Assembly: GCA_022793195.1 (NCBI GenBank)
Contig: JAAWCJ010000003.1
Location: 56,661 to 120,660, forward strand
Source: Lachnospiraceae bacterium
GTDB lineage: Bacteria; Bacillota; Clostridia; Lachnospirales; Lachnospiraceae
Direction: 5' to 3'
Length of the DNA stretch: 64,000 nucleotides
Shown: piece after piece, positions 26,892 through 36,535 of the stretch
Layout: each line of letters opens with the position of its first letter
Numbering within the stretch: position 1 is the first letter of the stretch
Made by a program: the position numbers and the translations under genes
Notes under the pieces: generated by a model
What the model saw: the letters and a program-made list of their open reading frames with translations, nothing else
The model's database searches: none
What the model was told of the DNA's origin: nothing

Positions 26892-26920
26892 TTGAATATT
26901 ATTCATATATAATGTATAAT
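26892..26920 (+). promoter_or_regulatory. argC promoter overlapped by an ARG-box-like operator
   Basis: TTGAAT (26892-26897), 17-base spacer, TATAAT (26915-26920). The perfect palindrome TGAATATTATTCA (26893-26905) matches the general ArgR half-site form TGAAT..ATTCA and covers the -35, as expected for arginine repression. A weaker second site (TGTATAATTATGAA, 26913-26926) is possible. Confidence 0.6.
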
Positions 26921-27072
26921 TATGAAAGCCTTTGAAATCAGCGTCCCCTTTCGTGGAAAAGACACTGGACAAAAGGGGAAAGGGTGTGTAAAATAGGCCT
27001 GGAAACAGGAAGTGCCGAAAAAACGATGAATATAGAGAAAATGGCTGAATGTGCAGAAAGGAATACAGGAAA

Positions 27073-28113
27073 ATGATTAAAGCAGGAATTATCGGCTCCA
27101 CCGGATATGCGGGTGCGGAGCTGGCAGGGCTCCTTTTGGGGCATCCGGAGGCAGAGGTGGTCTGGTATGGTTCCAGAAGTTATGTGGGGGAGGAATATTC
27201 CTCCATATACAGGAATATGTTCCGCATGGCGGACGCCGTTTGCCTGGATGATAATATGGAAGAGTTGGCTTCCCAGGCGGATGTGATTTTTACGGCGACG
27301 CCCCAGGGGCTTTGTGCTTCCCTTGTCAATGACAGGATTTTGGAACAGGCGAAGATTGTGGATTTAAGCGCGGATTTTCGCATCAAAGATGTAAAAATAT
27401 ACGAAAAGTGGTACGGCCTCCAGCATAAAAGCCCCCAATATATCGACGAGGCGGTTTACGGGCTTTGTGAAATCAACAGGGGGGATATAAAGAGAGCAAG
27501 GCTGGTGGCGAATCCCGGCTGTTATACCACTTGTTCCATCCTGACGCTATATCCTCTGGTGAAGGAGGGGCTTATAGATGTTTCTTCTATTATAATTGAT
27601 GCCAAGTCGGGTACGTCGGGAGCCGGGCGGGGAGCCAAAGTGCCGAATTTGTTTTGCGAGGTAAATGAGAGCATCAAGGCTTATGGGATTGCAAGCCACC
27701 GCCATACGCCGGAGATCGAGGAGCAGCTTGGTTATGCCTGCGGGGAACAGGTGGTGTTAAACTTTACACCCCATTTAGTCCCCATGAACAGAGGGATTCT
27801 GGCTACGGCTTATGCCTCCCTTAAAGAGGCCGCCTCTTACGATGAGGTACGTGCGGTTTATGAAAAGTATTATGGAGACGAACACTTTATCCGCCTTTTG
27901 CCGGAGGGGGTTTATCCTGAGACGAGATGGGTGGAAGGAAGCAATTTTGTGGATATTAACTTTAAAATTGACAAACGGACGGGCAGGATTATCGCCATCG
28001 GCGCTTTGGATAACCTGGTGAAAGGGGCGGCCGGTCAAGCAGTCCAGAATATGAATTTGATGTTTGGGCTTCCGGAAGATATGGGGCTTAAGAGAGTCCC
28101 CATGTTTCCGTAA
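27073..28113 (+). CDS. argC: N-acetyl-gamma-glutamyl-phosphate reductase
   Basis: ATG 27073 (KAGIIGSTGYAGAELAGLLLGHPEAE) gives 346 residues, the usual ArgC length; an upstream ATG at 27049 has no site. Motifs: NADP-binding GSTGYAGAEL, the catalytic Cys in VANPGCYTTCSILTLYPL, SGTSGAGRGAKVPNLF, HRHTPEIEEQL. It reduces N-acetylglutamyl phosphate to the semialdehyde. It leads the argC-argJ-NSS-argB-argD run under the ARG-box promoter. Confidence 0.96.
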   Translation: MIKAGIIGSTGYAGAELAGLLLGHPEAEVVWYGSRSYVGEEYSSIYRNMFRMADAVCLDDNMEELASQADVIFTATPQGLCASLVNDRILEQAKIVDLSADFRIKDVKIYEKWYGLQHKSPQYIDEAVYGLCEINRGDIKRARLVANPGCYTTCSILTLYPLVKEGLIDVSSIIIDAKSGTSGAGRGAKVPNLFCEVNESIKAYGIASHRHTPEIEEQLGYACGEQVVLNFTPHLVPMNRGILATAYASLKEAASYDEVRAVYEKYYGDEHFIRLLPEGVYPETRWVEGSNFVDINFKIDKRTGRIIAIGALDNLVKGAAGQAVQNMNLMFGLPEDMGLKRVPMFP

Positions 28114-28182
28114 GAGGATGCTGTAAAAAACCTGGAGAACAGGATTTGGTGGAAATAAAGAATGTCGGACAGGAGGAGAAAT

Positions 28183-29406
28183 ATGAAGAGGATAGAAGGC
28201 GGCGTGACGGCGCCAAAGGGTTTTTCGGCGGCTGGAATTTACGCCGGGATTAAAAAAGGTGAGAAAAAAGATATGGCTATGGTTTACAGCCAGACACCAT
28301 GCCGGGCGGCGGGAGTGTTTACCACCAATGTGGTAAAGGCAGCTCCGGTGAAATGGGATTTCCAGGTGGTTCACGAAAGCGCGTATGCCCAGGCGGTGGT
28401 GGTCAACAGCGGTGTGGCAAATGCCTGTACGGGAGAAGAAGGGTTTCGCCACTGCGCTTCCACGGCAGAAGCGGCGGGGGAGGCTCTGGGGCTCCCGTCT
28501 GAAGCAGTGCTTGTGGCTTCCACAGGTGTGATCGGCGCGAAACTTCCCATGGATATTATAAAGTCAGGGGTTGGGACATTGGCAAAGGCTCTTGGAGACG
28601 GCAGGGAAGATGGGGCCAGGGCGGCAGAGGCCATCATGACTACGGATACGAAACCGAAGGAAGTCGCGGTGGAAACCGTAATTGGCGGGAAGACAGTGAC
28701 TGTGGCCGGAATGTGTAAAGGTTCCGGTATGATTCACCCCAATATGGCAACCATGCTCTGCTTTGTCATGAGCGACGTGTCTATTTCCAAAGAACTGTTG
28801 CAGAAGGCCCTCAGTGATGATGTGGTGGATACCTTCAATATGATTTCCGTGGACGGCGACACTTCCACCAACGACAGTGTTTTGCTTCTGGCCAACGGCA
28901 TGGCAGAGAATGTGGAAATCACAGAGGAAAATGAAGATTACCAGGCTTTTTGCCAGGCGCTTCATGTGGTCATGGAGGAACTTTCCAAAAAGATCGCAGG
29001 GGACGGTGAAGGAGCCACCTGCCTTTTCGAGGTGAAGGTCTTTGGCGCGCCTACGAAGGAAGAGGCCAGGGTTTTGGCAAAGTCAGTGGTGACATCCAGC
29101 CTTACCAAAGCCGCCATTTACGGCCACGATGCCAACTGGGGACGAATTTTGTGCGCGCTGGGCTATTCCGGTGTGAAGTTTGATCCGGAGCAAGTGGATA
29201 TTTGGTTTGAAAGTAAGGCCGGGAAACTTAAAATTGTGGAAAACGGCGTTTCCACCGGCTATAGCGAAGAGGAGGCGACGAAAATCCTTTCGGAGCCGGA
29301 AGTGACTGCCATTGCTGACATCAAGGCGGGGAAGGAGGCAGCCGTGGCATGGGGCTGTGACCTGACTTACGATTATGTGAAAATCAACGCCGATTACCGG
29401 TCTTAA
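28183..29406 (+). CDS. argJ: Bifunctional ornithine acetyltransferase/N-acetylglutamate synthase
   Basis: ATG 28183 lies 4 bases after AGGAGGAG (28171-28178). The 407-residue protein has the self-cleavage site KGSGMIHPNMATMLCFV, where the Thr of M-A-T-M-L becomes the nucleophile of the beta chain. Other family segments are GVTAPKGFSAAGIYAGIKK, VVNSGVANACTG and YGHDANWGRILCALGYSG. It recycles the acetyl group from N-acetylornithine onto glutamate. Part of the arginine operon. Confidence 0.96.
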   Translation: MKRIEGGVTAPKGFSAAGIYAGIKKGEKKDMAMVYSQTPCRAAGVFTTNVVKAAPVKWDFQVVHESAYAQAVVVNSGVANACTGEEGFRHCASTAEAAGEALGLPSEAVLVASTGVIGAKLPMDIIKSGVGTLAKALGDGREDGARAAEAIMTTDTKPKEVAVETVIGGKTVTVAGMCKGSGMIHPNMATMLCFVMSDVSISKELLQKALSDDVVDTFNMISVDGDTSTNDSVLLLANGMAENVEITEENEDYQAFCQALHVVMEELSKKIAGDGEGATCLFEVKVFGAPTKEEARVLAKSVVTSSLTKAAIYGHDANWGRILCALGYSGVKFDPEQVDIWFESKAGKLKIVENGVSTGYSEEEATKILSEPEVTAIADIKAGKEAAVAWGCDLTYDYVKINADYRS

Positions 29407-29486
29407 AAATCAAGTGCTGTCCTGCTATTGCCATCCGGCGGATTTTAGGGTATACTGGCTGGGAATACAAAAAGGGGGTTTCATGT

Positions 29487-30860
29487 ATGAAACGAGAAAG
29501 ATTTTCTTCCCGGCTGGGGTTTATCCTGATTTCTGCAGGGTGTGCCATCGGGCTGGGTAACGTATGGCGTTTTCCTTATATTACCGGAAAATATGGCGGC
29601 GCGGCCTTTGTGTTGCTTTATATCTTCTTTTTGCTGATTCTGGGTCTGCCCATTATGGTGGCGGAGCTTTCTGTGGGAAGGGCCAGCCAGAAAAGCGCTG
29701 CCCATTCCTTTGATGTGCTGGAGCCGGAAGGCAGTAAATGGCACTGGTATAAATGGGGTGCCATGGCAGGAAATTACCTGTTGATGATGTTCTACACGAC
29801 CATCGCCGGCTGGATGCTCTATTATGTATATAAAATGGCATCCGGGCAGTTTGCGGGCATGAATACGGAGCAGGTGGCCGGGGAATTTGGGAGTATGACC
29901 CAGAACCCGGGGCTGATGGCCGCCTTTATGGTGGCCATTGTGGTATTATGTTTTGGAATCTGCGCCATTGGCCTCCAGAAAGGCGTGGAGCGGATCACCA
30001 AAGTGATGATGATCAGCCTGCTGGTGATGATGATCATACTGGCAATTCGTTCCATTACCCTGAAGGGAGGCGGCGAAGGCCTTAAATTTTATCTGGTGCC
30101 GGATTTTGGAAAGTTTAAGGAGTACGGGATTTTCGAGGTGCTCTACGCGGCCATGGGCCAGGCGTTTTTTACTTTAAGTTTAGGTATCGGAGCCATCGCT
30201 ATTTTTGGGAGCTATATTGGCAAAGACAGGAGGCTTATGGGAGAGGCGGTCAGCATTACCGTGCTGGATACCGTGGTGGCGCTCATTGCGGGACTCATTA
30301 TTTTCCCGGCCTGTTTCGCCTATGATGTGAATCCCGGCGAAGGTCCCAGCCTGATTTTTATTACCCTGCCCAATGTGTTTAATGAGATGGCTTTTGGGCG
30401 GCTCTGGGGAACTTTGTTCTTTATCTTTATGTTTTTTGCGGCGATTTCCACAGTTATTGCCGTGTTTGAAAATATTATATCGTTTGCGACGGATTTAACC
30501 GGCTGTTCAAGAAAGAAGGCAGTCCTTATCAATATTATCGTGATCAGTGTTTTGTCCCTGCCCTGTGTACTGGGATTCAATCTCTGGAGCGGGTTTGCGC
30601 CTCTGGGTGCCGGAAGCAATGTCCTGGATCTGGAGGATTTCCTGGTCAGCAACAACTTACTTCCTCTGGGAAGCCTGGTATACCTGCTGTTTTGCGTTAC
30701 CAGATATGGTTGGGGCTGGAAGAATTTTACGGAGGAGGCCAATGCAGGCAAGGGGCTTAAGTTCCCCGGCTGGGCCAGGTGGTATGTGACCATCCTTCTT
30801 CCACTGATCGTGTTGTTTATTTTTGTGTGGGGATATATCTCAAAATTTTTCCTGGGTTGA
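29487..30860 (+). CDS. Neurotransmitter:sodium symporter (NSS/SLC6) family transporter
   Basis: A 457-residue membrane protein with about eleven to twelve helices. It opens with the NSS hallmark FSSRLGFILISAGCAIGLGNVWRFPYITGKYGGAAFVLLYI (TM1, with Na+/substrate residues), then GLPIMVAELSVGR, FFTLSLGIGAIAIFGSYIGKD (TM6 region) and FFAAISTVIAVFENIISFATD. Bacterial NSS proteins import amino acids with Na+ (LeuT, MhsT, TnaT). It lies between argJ and argB on the same strand with its own ribosome site, so it may carry a substrate tied to arginine metabolism; that link rests only on position. Confidence 0.9.
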   Translation: MKRERFSSRLGFILISAGCAIGLGNVWRFPYITGKYGGAAFVLLYIFFLLILGLPIMVAELSVGRASQKSAAHSFDVLEPEGSKWHWYKWGAMAGNYLLMMFYTTIAGWMLYYVYKMASGQFAGMNTEQVAGEFGSMTQNPGLMAAFMVAIVVLCFGICAIGLQKGVERITKVMMISLLVMMIILAIRSITLKGGGEGLKFYLVPDFGKFKEYGIFEVLYAAMGQAFFTLSLGIGAIAIFGSYIGKDRRLMGEAVSITVLDTVVALIAGLIIFPACFAYDVNPGEGPSLIFITLPNVFNEMAFGRLWGTLFFIFMFFAAISTVIAVFENIISFATDLTGCSRKKAVLINIIVISVLSLPCVLGFNLWSGFAPLGAGSNVLDLEDFLVSNNLLPLGSLVYLLFCVTRYGWGWKNFTEEANAGKGLKFPGWARWYVTILLPLIVLFIFVWGYISKFFLG

Positions 30861-30899
30861 CAGCGGCTTAAATCCGTGACGGAAAGGGATGGCTAGATT

Positions 30900-31796
30900 A
30901 TGGAAATGGATGAAAAGATTATGCACAAGGCGGAGGTGCTCATCGAGGCCCTCCCCTATATCCGGCGGTTTAACCGGAAGATTATTGTGGTGAAGTATGG
31001 CGGCAGCGCCATGGTGGACGAGGGATTGAAAAGGAACGTGATCAAGGATGTGGTGCTCCTTAAACTGGTGGGTTTTAAACCTATTATCGTCCATGGCGGT
31101 GGAAAGGAGATCAGCAGCTGGGTGGAAAAAGTGGGGATGGAGCCTCATTTCATCAATGGGCTGCGGGTGACGGATGCCCCCACCATGGAAATTGCCGAGA
31201 TGGTGCTTAACCGCGTCAACAAAGGCCTTGTCCAGATGGTGCAGGAGCTTGGCGTCAAGGCTGTGGGAATCAGTGGAAAGGACGGCGGGCTTTTGAATGT
31301 GGAAAAGCGCTGTCCGGGAGGCGAGGATATCGGTTATGTAGGTTCGATCAAACATGTGAATCCGAAGATTCTGTATGACCTTCTGGAAAAGGATTTCCTT
31401 CCGATTGTCTGTCCCATCGGCTACGACGACCATTTTGATACGTATAATATTAATGCGGATGATGCAGCCTGTGCCATTGCCAGGGAGGTCAATGCGGAAA
31501 AACTGGCGTTTCTTACGGATGTAGAAGGCGTTTACCGGGATTTTGAAGACAAATCCAGCCTGATTTCGGAGCTTTCCCTGGATGAGGCGGAACAGCTTAT
31601 TGCCAAGGGGATGGCAGGGGGCGGTATGATTCCCAAGCTGCAAAACTGTGTGGATGCTTTGAGGGAAGGAGTATCCAGAGTGCATATTTTGGATGGCCGG
31701 ATTCTGCACTGCCTGCTTCTGGAAATATTCACCAACAAAGGGATTGGTACGGCGATTTTAAACAGCAAGGAGGAGCGGTATTACTATGAAGGCTGA
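30900..31796 (+). CDS. argB: Acetylglutamate kinase
   Basis: 298 residues, with [10 protein letters not shown] at the N-terminus (phosphate binding Lys/Gly), [59 protein letters not shown] and [16 protein letters not shown]. It phosphorylates N-acetylglutamate, the second step of arginine synthesis. The N-terminal helix ([21 protein letters not shown]) is the extension seen in arginine-sensitive hexameric NAGKs, suggesting feedback inhibition. It overlaps argD by 11 bases. Confidence 0.96.
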   Translation: MEMDEKIMHKAEVLIEALPYIRRFNRKIIVVKYGGSAMVDEGLKRNVIKDVVLLKLVGFKPIIVHGGGKEISSWVEKVGMEPHFINGLRVTDAPTMEIAEMVLNRVNKGLVQMVQELGVKAVGISGKDGGLLNVEKRCPGGEDIGYVGSIKHVNPKILYDLLEKDFLPIVCPIGYDDHFDTYNINADDAACAIAREVNAEKLAFLTDVEGVYRDFEDKSSLISELSLDEAEQLIAKGMAGGGMIPKLQNCVDALREGVSRVHILDGRILHCLLLEIFTNKGIGTAILNSKEERYYYEG

Positions 31797-32973
31797 GACA
31801 TATATGAAACGGGGAGAGCAGGTGCTCCTCCATACATACAACAGGACCCCCATCGTTTTTGAGCGGGGGGAAGGCGTTTATCTATACGATGTGGATGGAA
31901 AGAAATACCTGGACTTTGCGGCAGGAATTGCCGTGATGGGCCTGGGTTATGGAAATCCGAAGTTTGAGTCTGCCCTGAAAGCCCAGGTGGAAAAGCTGAC
32001 CCATACATCGAACTTGTATTATAATGTGCCTGCCATCGAGGCGGCGGAAAAGTTAGTAAAAGTGTCCGGCATGGACAGGGTATTTTTCACCAACAGCGGG
32101 ACGGAAGCCATTGAGGGGGCCATCAAGACAGCCAGGAAGTATGCGGCGAAGAAGGACGGGCGCAAAGACCATGAGATTATTGCCATGGATCACTCTTTCC
32201 ACGGAAGAAGTATGGGGGCTTTGTCTGTGACAGGGAATCCCCATTACCAGGAGGATTTTAAACCTCTGCTTTCCGGTATCCGTTTTGCCCAGTACAACAA
32301 TCTGGAAAGTGTAAAGGCCCTGGTCAATGAAAAAACCTGCGCCATTGTCCTGGAATCCATCCAGGGAGAGGGCGGCGTTTATCCGGCAAAGAAAGAATTC
32401 CTGCAGGGCGTCAGGAGACTTTGTGATGAGAAGGATATCCTTTTGATTTTAGATGAAATCCAGTGTGGCATGGGAAGAAGTGGAAGTATGTTTGCCTGCC
32501 AGGGATATGGCGTGAAGCCGGATGTGATGACGGTGGCAAAAGCCCTGGGAAACGGCCTTCCCATCGGGGCCTTCCTGACCACGGAAAAGGCGGCGGTGCT
32601 TGTGCCGGGAGACCATGGCACCACCTATGGCGGCAATCCTCTGGTCTGTGCAGGGGCAAGCGCAGTGCTGGATATTTTTGAAGAGGAGCATATTCTTGAA
32701 AATGTGAACAGGGTGGGGGCGTACCTCTGGGATAAACTGGAGGAAGTGAAAGGGAAGTATCCGGTGGTAAAAGACCACAGGGGCGCAGGCCTCCTTCAGG
32801 GCCTGGAGTTTACAAAGGCTCCCGGGGATATCGCCAGGGCGGCCATTGAAAAAGGTGTGATCCTGATCACAGCAGAACAAAATGTCCTTCGCTTTGTTCC
32901 GCCTCTTATCATCAAAGAAGAGCATGTGGATGAGATGATCGCGGCCCTTGTGGCGGCCATTGAAGAAAATTGA
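31786..32973 (+). CDS. argD: Acetylornithine aminotransferase
   Basis: A 395-residue PLP-dependent class III aminotransferase: [20 protein letters not shown] region, [35 protein letters not shown], the cofactor Asp in [15 protein letters not shown], the PLP Lys in [15 protein letters not shown] and [15 protein letters not shown]. It converts N-acetylglutamate semialdehyde to N-acetylornithine. AAGGAGG upstream lies inside argB. A strong terminator ends the operon at 33038. Confidence 0.95.
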   Translation: MKAETYMKRGEQVLLHTYNRTPIVFERGEGVYLYDVDGKKYLDFAAGIAVMGLGYGNPKFESALKAQVEKLTHTSNLYYNVPAIEAAEKLVKVSGMDRVFFTNSGTEAIEGAIKTARKYAAKKDGRKDHEIIAMDHSFHGRSMGALSVTGNPHYQEDFKPLLSGIRFAQYNNLESVKALVNEKTCAIVLESIQGEGGVYPAKKEFLQGVRRLCDEKDILLILDEIQCGMGRSGSMFACQGYGVKPDVMTVAKALGNGLPIGAFLTTEKAAVLVPGDHGTTYGGNPLVCAGASAVLDIFEEEHILENVNRVGAYLWDKLEEVKGKYPVVKDHRGAGLLQGLEFTKAPGDIARAAIEKGVILITAEQNVLRFVPPLIIKEEHVDEMIAALVAAIEEN

Positions 32974-32991
32974 AAAGTATAAGATAAAACG

Positions 32992-33038
32992 GGCTGTTGC
33001 AAAATATCAGGATATTATTTTGCAACAGCCTATTTTTT
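32992..33038 (+). terminator. Intrinsic terminator after argD
   Basis: GGCTGTTGCAAAAT (from 32992) pairs with ATTTTGCAACAGCC (to 33030), 14 bp, followed by TATTTTTTT. Confidence 0.9.
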
Positions 33039-33134
33039 TCCTGCTCCGACGACATTCTGAATGATTTAAATGGTCTCTGGGAATACTTGAAATAAAATGG
33101 GACTGTTACAGCCATATCGGAATGGAGGAATCTT

Positions 33135-33563
33135 ATGTTTGGAGTATTGATTGCCCTGCTGTCAGGCGCACTTATGAGTGTTCAGGGCGTTTTTAATACG
33201 GCGGTGACAAAAGCAAGCAGTGTATGGGTGGCAGCAGGATTTGTCCAGCTTACGGCATTCCTGACATGCGTGGCGGCGTGGCTTTTTACCGGCAGGGAGC
33301 CCATTCTGGCATTTTGGCAGGTGGAGCCTAAATATATGCTGCTTGGCGGCATAATGGGAGCATTTATTACTTATACGGTGATTGAGGCCATGGGAAACCT
33401 GGGGCCGGCCAGGGCGGCCATGCTGATTGTGGTGGCTCAGGTGGCGGTGGCTTATGTGATTGAACTGTTTGGAATGTTCGGAGTTGAGAAAGCGGCCTTT
33501 GAGTGGCATAAGCTTCTGGGAATGGTACTTTGCGTGGCCGGAATTGTAATTTTTAAGTGGTAA
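33135..33563 (+). CDS. YdcZ-type DMT family transporter
   Basis: The 142-residue protein is almost entirely four to five transmembrane helices (FGVLIALLSGALMSVQGVFNTAV, VWVAAGFVQLTAFLTCVAAWLF, YMLLGGIMGAFITYTVIEAMGNLGPARAAMLIVVAQVAVAYVIEL, LLGMVLCVAGIVIF). This is the half-size DMT/YdcZ family, thought to form dimers and act as efflux carriers. Substrate unknown. A GGAGG precedes the ATG. It stands alone between the argD terminator and comEA. Confidence 0.82.
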   Translation: MFGVLIALLSGALMSVQGVFNTAVTKASSVWVAAGFVQLTAFLTCVAAWLFTGREPILAFWQVEPKYMLLGGIMGAFITYTVIEAMGNLGPARAAMLIVVAQVAVAYVIELFGMFGVEKAAFEWHKLLGMVLCVAGIVIFKW

Positions 33564-33640
33564 GCCCTTGTAAAGGCCGGGGGTTTCAGGTAAAATAAAG
33601 AGGTGTGGGAAATGAAGGCATCCGCCGGAAGGAGGATGTC

Positions 33641-34372
33641 ATGTACAAAAAAGGAAAGCAAAGCAAATTTACAAGGAGGACAGCCGTAGCTTGGCTGGCG
33701 GCGGTGGCTTTGTCCGGGCTTTCCGGCTGTGGCCGGGAAAAAAGTGTGCTTTTGGAAACGGTGCCCGAGGGCAGGGTGGAAAGCGGCGGTATGGAGGATA
33801 TTCTGCCGGGAGAAGTCGCGGACGAAAGTATACCGGAAAAAAATCAAAAGAAAAACAATCAGAAAGAAGAGAGCCGGGAGACATGTTTGGATGAAACCAT
33901 ACAGGTGCATGTCTGCGGGGCAGTGGAAAAACCGGGGGTTTATGGGCTTCCGGCTGGAAGTCGTGTCTTTGAAGCGGTGGAAGCGGCCGGAGGCATGGCG
34001 GAGGAAGCGGCGGAAGATTACCTGAACCTGGCGGAGCTTTTATTTGACGGAGCGAAAGTACGGGTGCCTTTTTCAGAAGAGATTTCTGAGGGCGGGGTAT
34101 ATGGAGAAGCCGGAGTTTATGGCGTGACAGGGAATGTTGCCTTAGAAAACCCAGAAACCTTCAGCCAGGATAAAAATGGGCTTGTGGATTTGAACCATGC
34201 AAACAAAGAGGAGCTGATGGCTTTGCCGGGGATTGGAGAGGCCAGGGCAGAGGCGATACTTGCATGGAGGGAGGAGCATGGCGCTTTTCAGAAACCGGAA
34301 GATATTATGCAGGTATCCGGCATCAAGGAAGCTGCCTATGAGAAACTGAAAGATAAAATAACGGTTAGGTGA
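33641..34372 (+). CDS. comEA: Competence protein ComEA-type lipoprotein
   Basis: ATG 33641 follows AGGAGG (33630-33635). The 243-residue protein has a lipobox (LSGLSGCGR), a charged linker, a SLBB domain (IQVHVCGAVEKPGVYGLPAGSRVFEAVEAAGG to LLFDGAKVRVP) and a C-terminal double helix-hairpin-helix (GLVDLNHANKEELMALPGIGEARAEAILAWREEHGAFQKPEDIMQVSGI). ComEA binds incoming double-stranded DNA outside the membrane for uptake through ComEC. The lipid anchor replaces the usual transmembrane N-terminus. It heads a same-strand run ending in comEC. Confidence 0.9.
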   Translation: MYKKGKQSKFTRRTAVAWLAAVALSGLSGCGREKSVLLETVPEGRVESGGMEDILPGEVADESIPEKNQKKNNQKEESRETCLDETIQVHVCGAVEKPGVYGLPAGSRVFEAVEAAGGMAEEAAEDYLNLAELLFDGAKVRVPFSEEISEGGVYGEAGVYGVTGNVALENPETFSQDKNGLVDLNHANKEELMALPGIGEARAEAILAWREEHGAFQKPEDIMQVSGIKEAAYEKLKDKITVR

Positions 34373-34400
34373 GCAGCAATTAAAGAGCAGGGAGAGCAGG

Positions 34401-35090
34401 ATGGCAAACAGGATTTTAGTGGTTGATGACGAAAAACTAATCGTGAAAGGACTCAGGTTCAGTCTGGAACAGGAAGGCATGGAAGTGGACTGTGCTTACG
34501 ACGGACAGGAAGCCATTGATCTGGCAAAGCGGAATGAGTATGATCTGGTGCTTCTTGATGTAATGCTTCCGGTTTTCGATGGATTTGAGGTTTGCCAGCA
34601 GATACGGGAGTTTTCTGATGTGCCCATTATTATGCTGACGGCAAAAGGCGACGATATGGATAAAATTCTGGGGCTGGATATGGGGGCCGATGATTACATC
34701 ACAAAGCCCTTCAATATTCTGGAGGTAAAGGCGCGAATTAAGGCTATTATCCGCCGGAATGTAAAACGGGCGAGATACGTGGAGCAGAAGAATGTCCTGA
34801 AAGTCAAGGAACTGACCATGGACAAAGAAAGCCGCCGTGTATGGAATGGGGAGAAAGAGATTAACCTGACAGGAAAAGAGTTTGACCTCCTGGAGCTTCT
34901 GCTTACGAATCCGGGAAAGGTCTACAGCAGAGAGAAGCTTTTGAATATTGTGTGGGGTTATGAGTACCCCGGCGATGTCAGGACAGTGGACGTGCATGTG
35001 AGAAGGCTGCGGGAGAAGGTGGAGGCAAATCCCAGTGACCCGCAGTATGTATATACGAAATGGGGCGTTGGTTATTTTTTCAAAGGATAA
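34401..35090 (+). CDS. OmpR/PhoB-family response regulator
   Basis: 229 residues: receiver domain (ILVVDDEKLIVKGLRFSL, phospho-acceptor Asp in YDLVLLDVMLPVFDGFE, Lys in DYITKPFN) and a winged-helix Trans_reg_C domain (INLTGKEFDLLELLLTNPGKVYSREKLLNIVWGYEYPGDVRTVDVHVRRLREKVE, VYTKWGVGYFF). It pairs with the kinase whose start overlaps its 3' end by 56 bases. It lies between comEA and comEC, so it may control the competence genes or its own neighbours; the stimulus is unknown. Confidence 0.93.
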   Translation: MANRILVVDDEKLIVKGLRFSLEQEGMEVDCAYDGQEAIDLAKRNEYDLVLLDVMLPVFDGFEVCQQIREFSDVPIIMLTAKGDDMDKILGLDMGADDYITKPFNILEVKARIKAIIRRNVKRARYVEQKNVLKVKELTMDKESRRVWNGEKEINLTGKEFDLLELLLTNPGKVYSREKLLNIVWGYEYPGDVRTVDVHVRRLREKVEANPSDPQYVYTKWGVGYFFKG

Positions 35091-36519
35091 GAGAGAGAGA
35101 AAAGAGAGACAGAGCCGTTTTAAAAGCCTTCGTCTGGTTTGGTTCTTAATGTTGGTGTTTTTGGGGACTTTGCCGGTGGTGATTATCAGTGAGATTATTC
35201 TTGCCACAGCCTCAGCCAATGAGGTTCAGTCACGGATTGCCCGGATTCAGAACCAGTGGATGATTGTGGCAAACCAGGTGTCCAAAAGCGGTTATATTGA
35301 CAATCCCCAGAATGAAGTTGTGGATTCGGAACTGGAGCAGATGGCCAGTTTGCAGGAAGGCCGGGTTATTGTAGTAAACAAAAGATTTCGGACCATCAAA
35401 GATACATATGAGATTGATACCGGAAAATATAATATTTCTGAAGCAGTGCTTCAGTGTTTTTCCGGTGAAGTGAAAATAAATTACAAGGAAGGCGACAGAT
35501 ATCTCGATTTCGCCCAGCCCATTTATGGCGCGGACAATACGGAGATCGTCGGAGTCATGCTTCTATCTTCCTCCACCAGTTCTTTGGAAGAGCTGGCGGA
35601 AAAGCTGGAGGCCAGAGTACGTCTGTTGGAAGTCATTGAATTTGTCATTGTCATTATCATTTCAGCGGTGCTTTCTTTCTGGATGGTAAGGCCCTTTAAA
35701 CGAATTACAGCTTCTTTAAACCATGCCACGGAAAGACCGCTGGGGGATGAGATTAAAGTGGGCAATTTTGTGGAGACAAGGCGGATTTCAGATGCTTATA
35801 ATAAAACCCTGAAACAGTTAAAACGGCTGGATGAATCCCGTCAGCAGTTTGTTTCCAATGTTTCCCATGAATTAAAAACGCCGATTACCTCCATCCGTGT
35901 GCTGGCAGATTCGCTGATGAGCCAGGAAGAGGCGCCGGTGGAACTTTACCGGGAGTTTATGGGGGATATTTCTGAGGAGATTGACAGGGAGAGCCAGATC
36001 ATAGAGGATCTGTTGAGCCTGGTACGTCTGGACAAGTCCTCCACGGAGTTAAATATCACACAAATGAATGTCAATGAGCTTCTGGAGGGGACTCTGAAGC
36101 GCCTTCGGCCCATTGCCCAGCAGAAAAATGTGGATTTGATCCTGGAAAGCTTCCGGCCGGTGCTGGCTGAGCTGGATAAAACAAAGTTTACACTGGCCAT
36201 CAGCAACCTGGTGGAAAATGCGGTGAAATATAATAATCAGGACGGCTGGGTGAAAGTGAGCCTCAATGCGGATCATAAGTTTTTCTATGTAAAGGTTGCC
36301 GACAATGGAATCGGTATTCCGGAGGAAGCGCAGGAGCATGTGTTTGAGCGGTTTTACCGGGTGGATAAAGCCCGCTCCAGGGAAGCCGGAGGCACGGGGT
36401 TGGGGCTCGCCATTACGAAGAGCATTATTTATTCCCACCACGGAGCCATTAAACTTTACAGCAGAGAAGGCGAAGGGACCACATTTACGGTGCGGGTTCC
36501 ACTTATTTATATTGCGTAA
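35035..36519 (+). CDS. Membrane sensor histidine kinase (HAMP-HisKA-HATPase)
   Basis: The GTG at 35035 lies 9 bases after GGAGG (35021-35025) inside the regulator gene. The 494-residue kinase has TM1 (WFLMLVFLGTLPVVIISEIIL), an extracytoplasmic sensor region of about 140 residues, TM2 (VIEFVIVIIISAVLSFWMV), HAMP, HisKA (SRQQFVSNVSHELKTPITSIRVL, His near residue 280) and HATPase_c (NLVENAVKYN, VADNGIGIPEE, FERFYRVDKARSREAGGTGLGLAI). Orthodox PhoR/WalK-like architecture without a visible PAS domain. It forms a translationally coupled pair with the upstream regulator. Confidence 0.92.
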   Translation: MTRSMYIRNGALVIFSKDKRERKERQSRFKSLRLVWFLMLVFLGTLPVVIISEIILATASANEVQSRIARIQNQWMIVANQVSKSGYIDNPQNEVVDSELEQMASLQEGRVIVVNKRFRTIKDTYEIDTGKYNISEAVLQCFSGEVKINYKEGDRYLDFAQPIYGADNTEIVGVMLLSSSTSSLEELAEKLEARVRLLEVIEFVIVIIISAVLSFWMVRPFKRITASLNHATERPLGDEIKVGNFVETRRISDAYNKTLKQLKRLDESRQQFVSNVSHELKTPITSIRVLADSLMSQEEAPVELYREFMGDISEEIDRESQIIEDLLSLVRLDKSSTELNITQMNVNELLEGTLKRLRPIAQQKNVDLILESFRPVLAELDKTKFTLAISNLVENAVKYNNQDGWVKVSLNADHKFFYVKVADNGIGIPEEAQEHVFERFYRVDKARSREAGGTGLGLAITKSIIYSHHGAIKLYSREGEGTTFTVRVPLIYIA

Positions 36520-36535
36520 TTGGGAGGAGAAAGAC

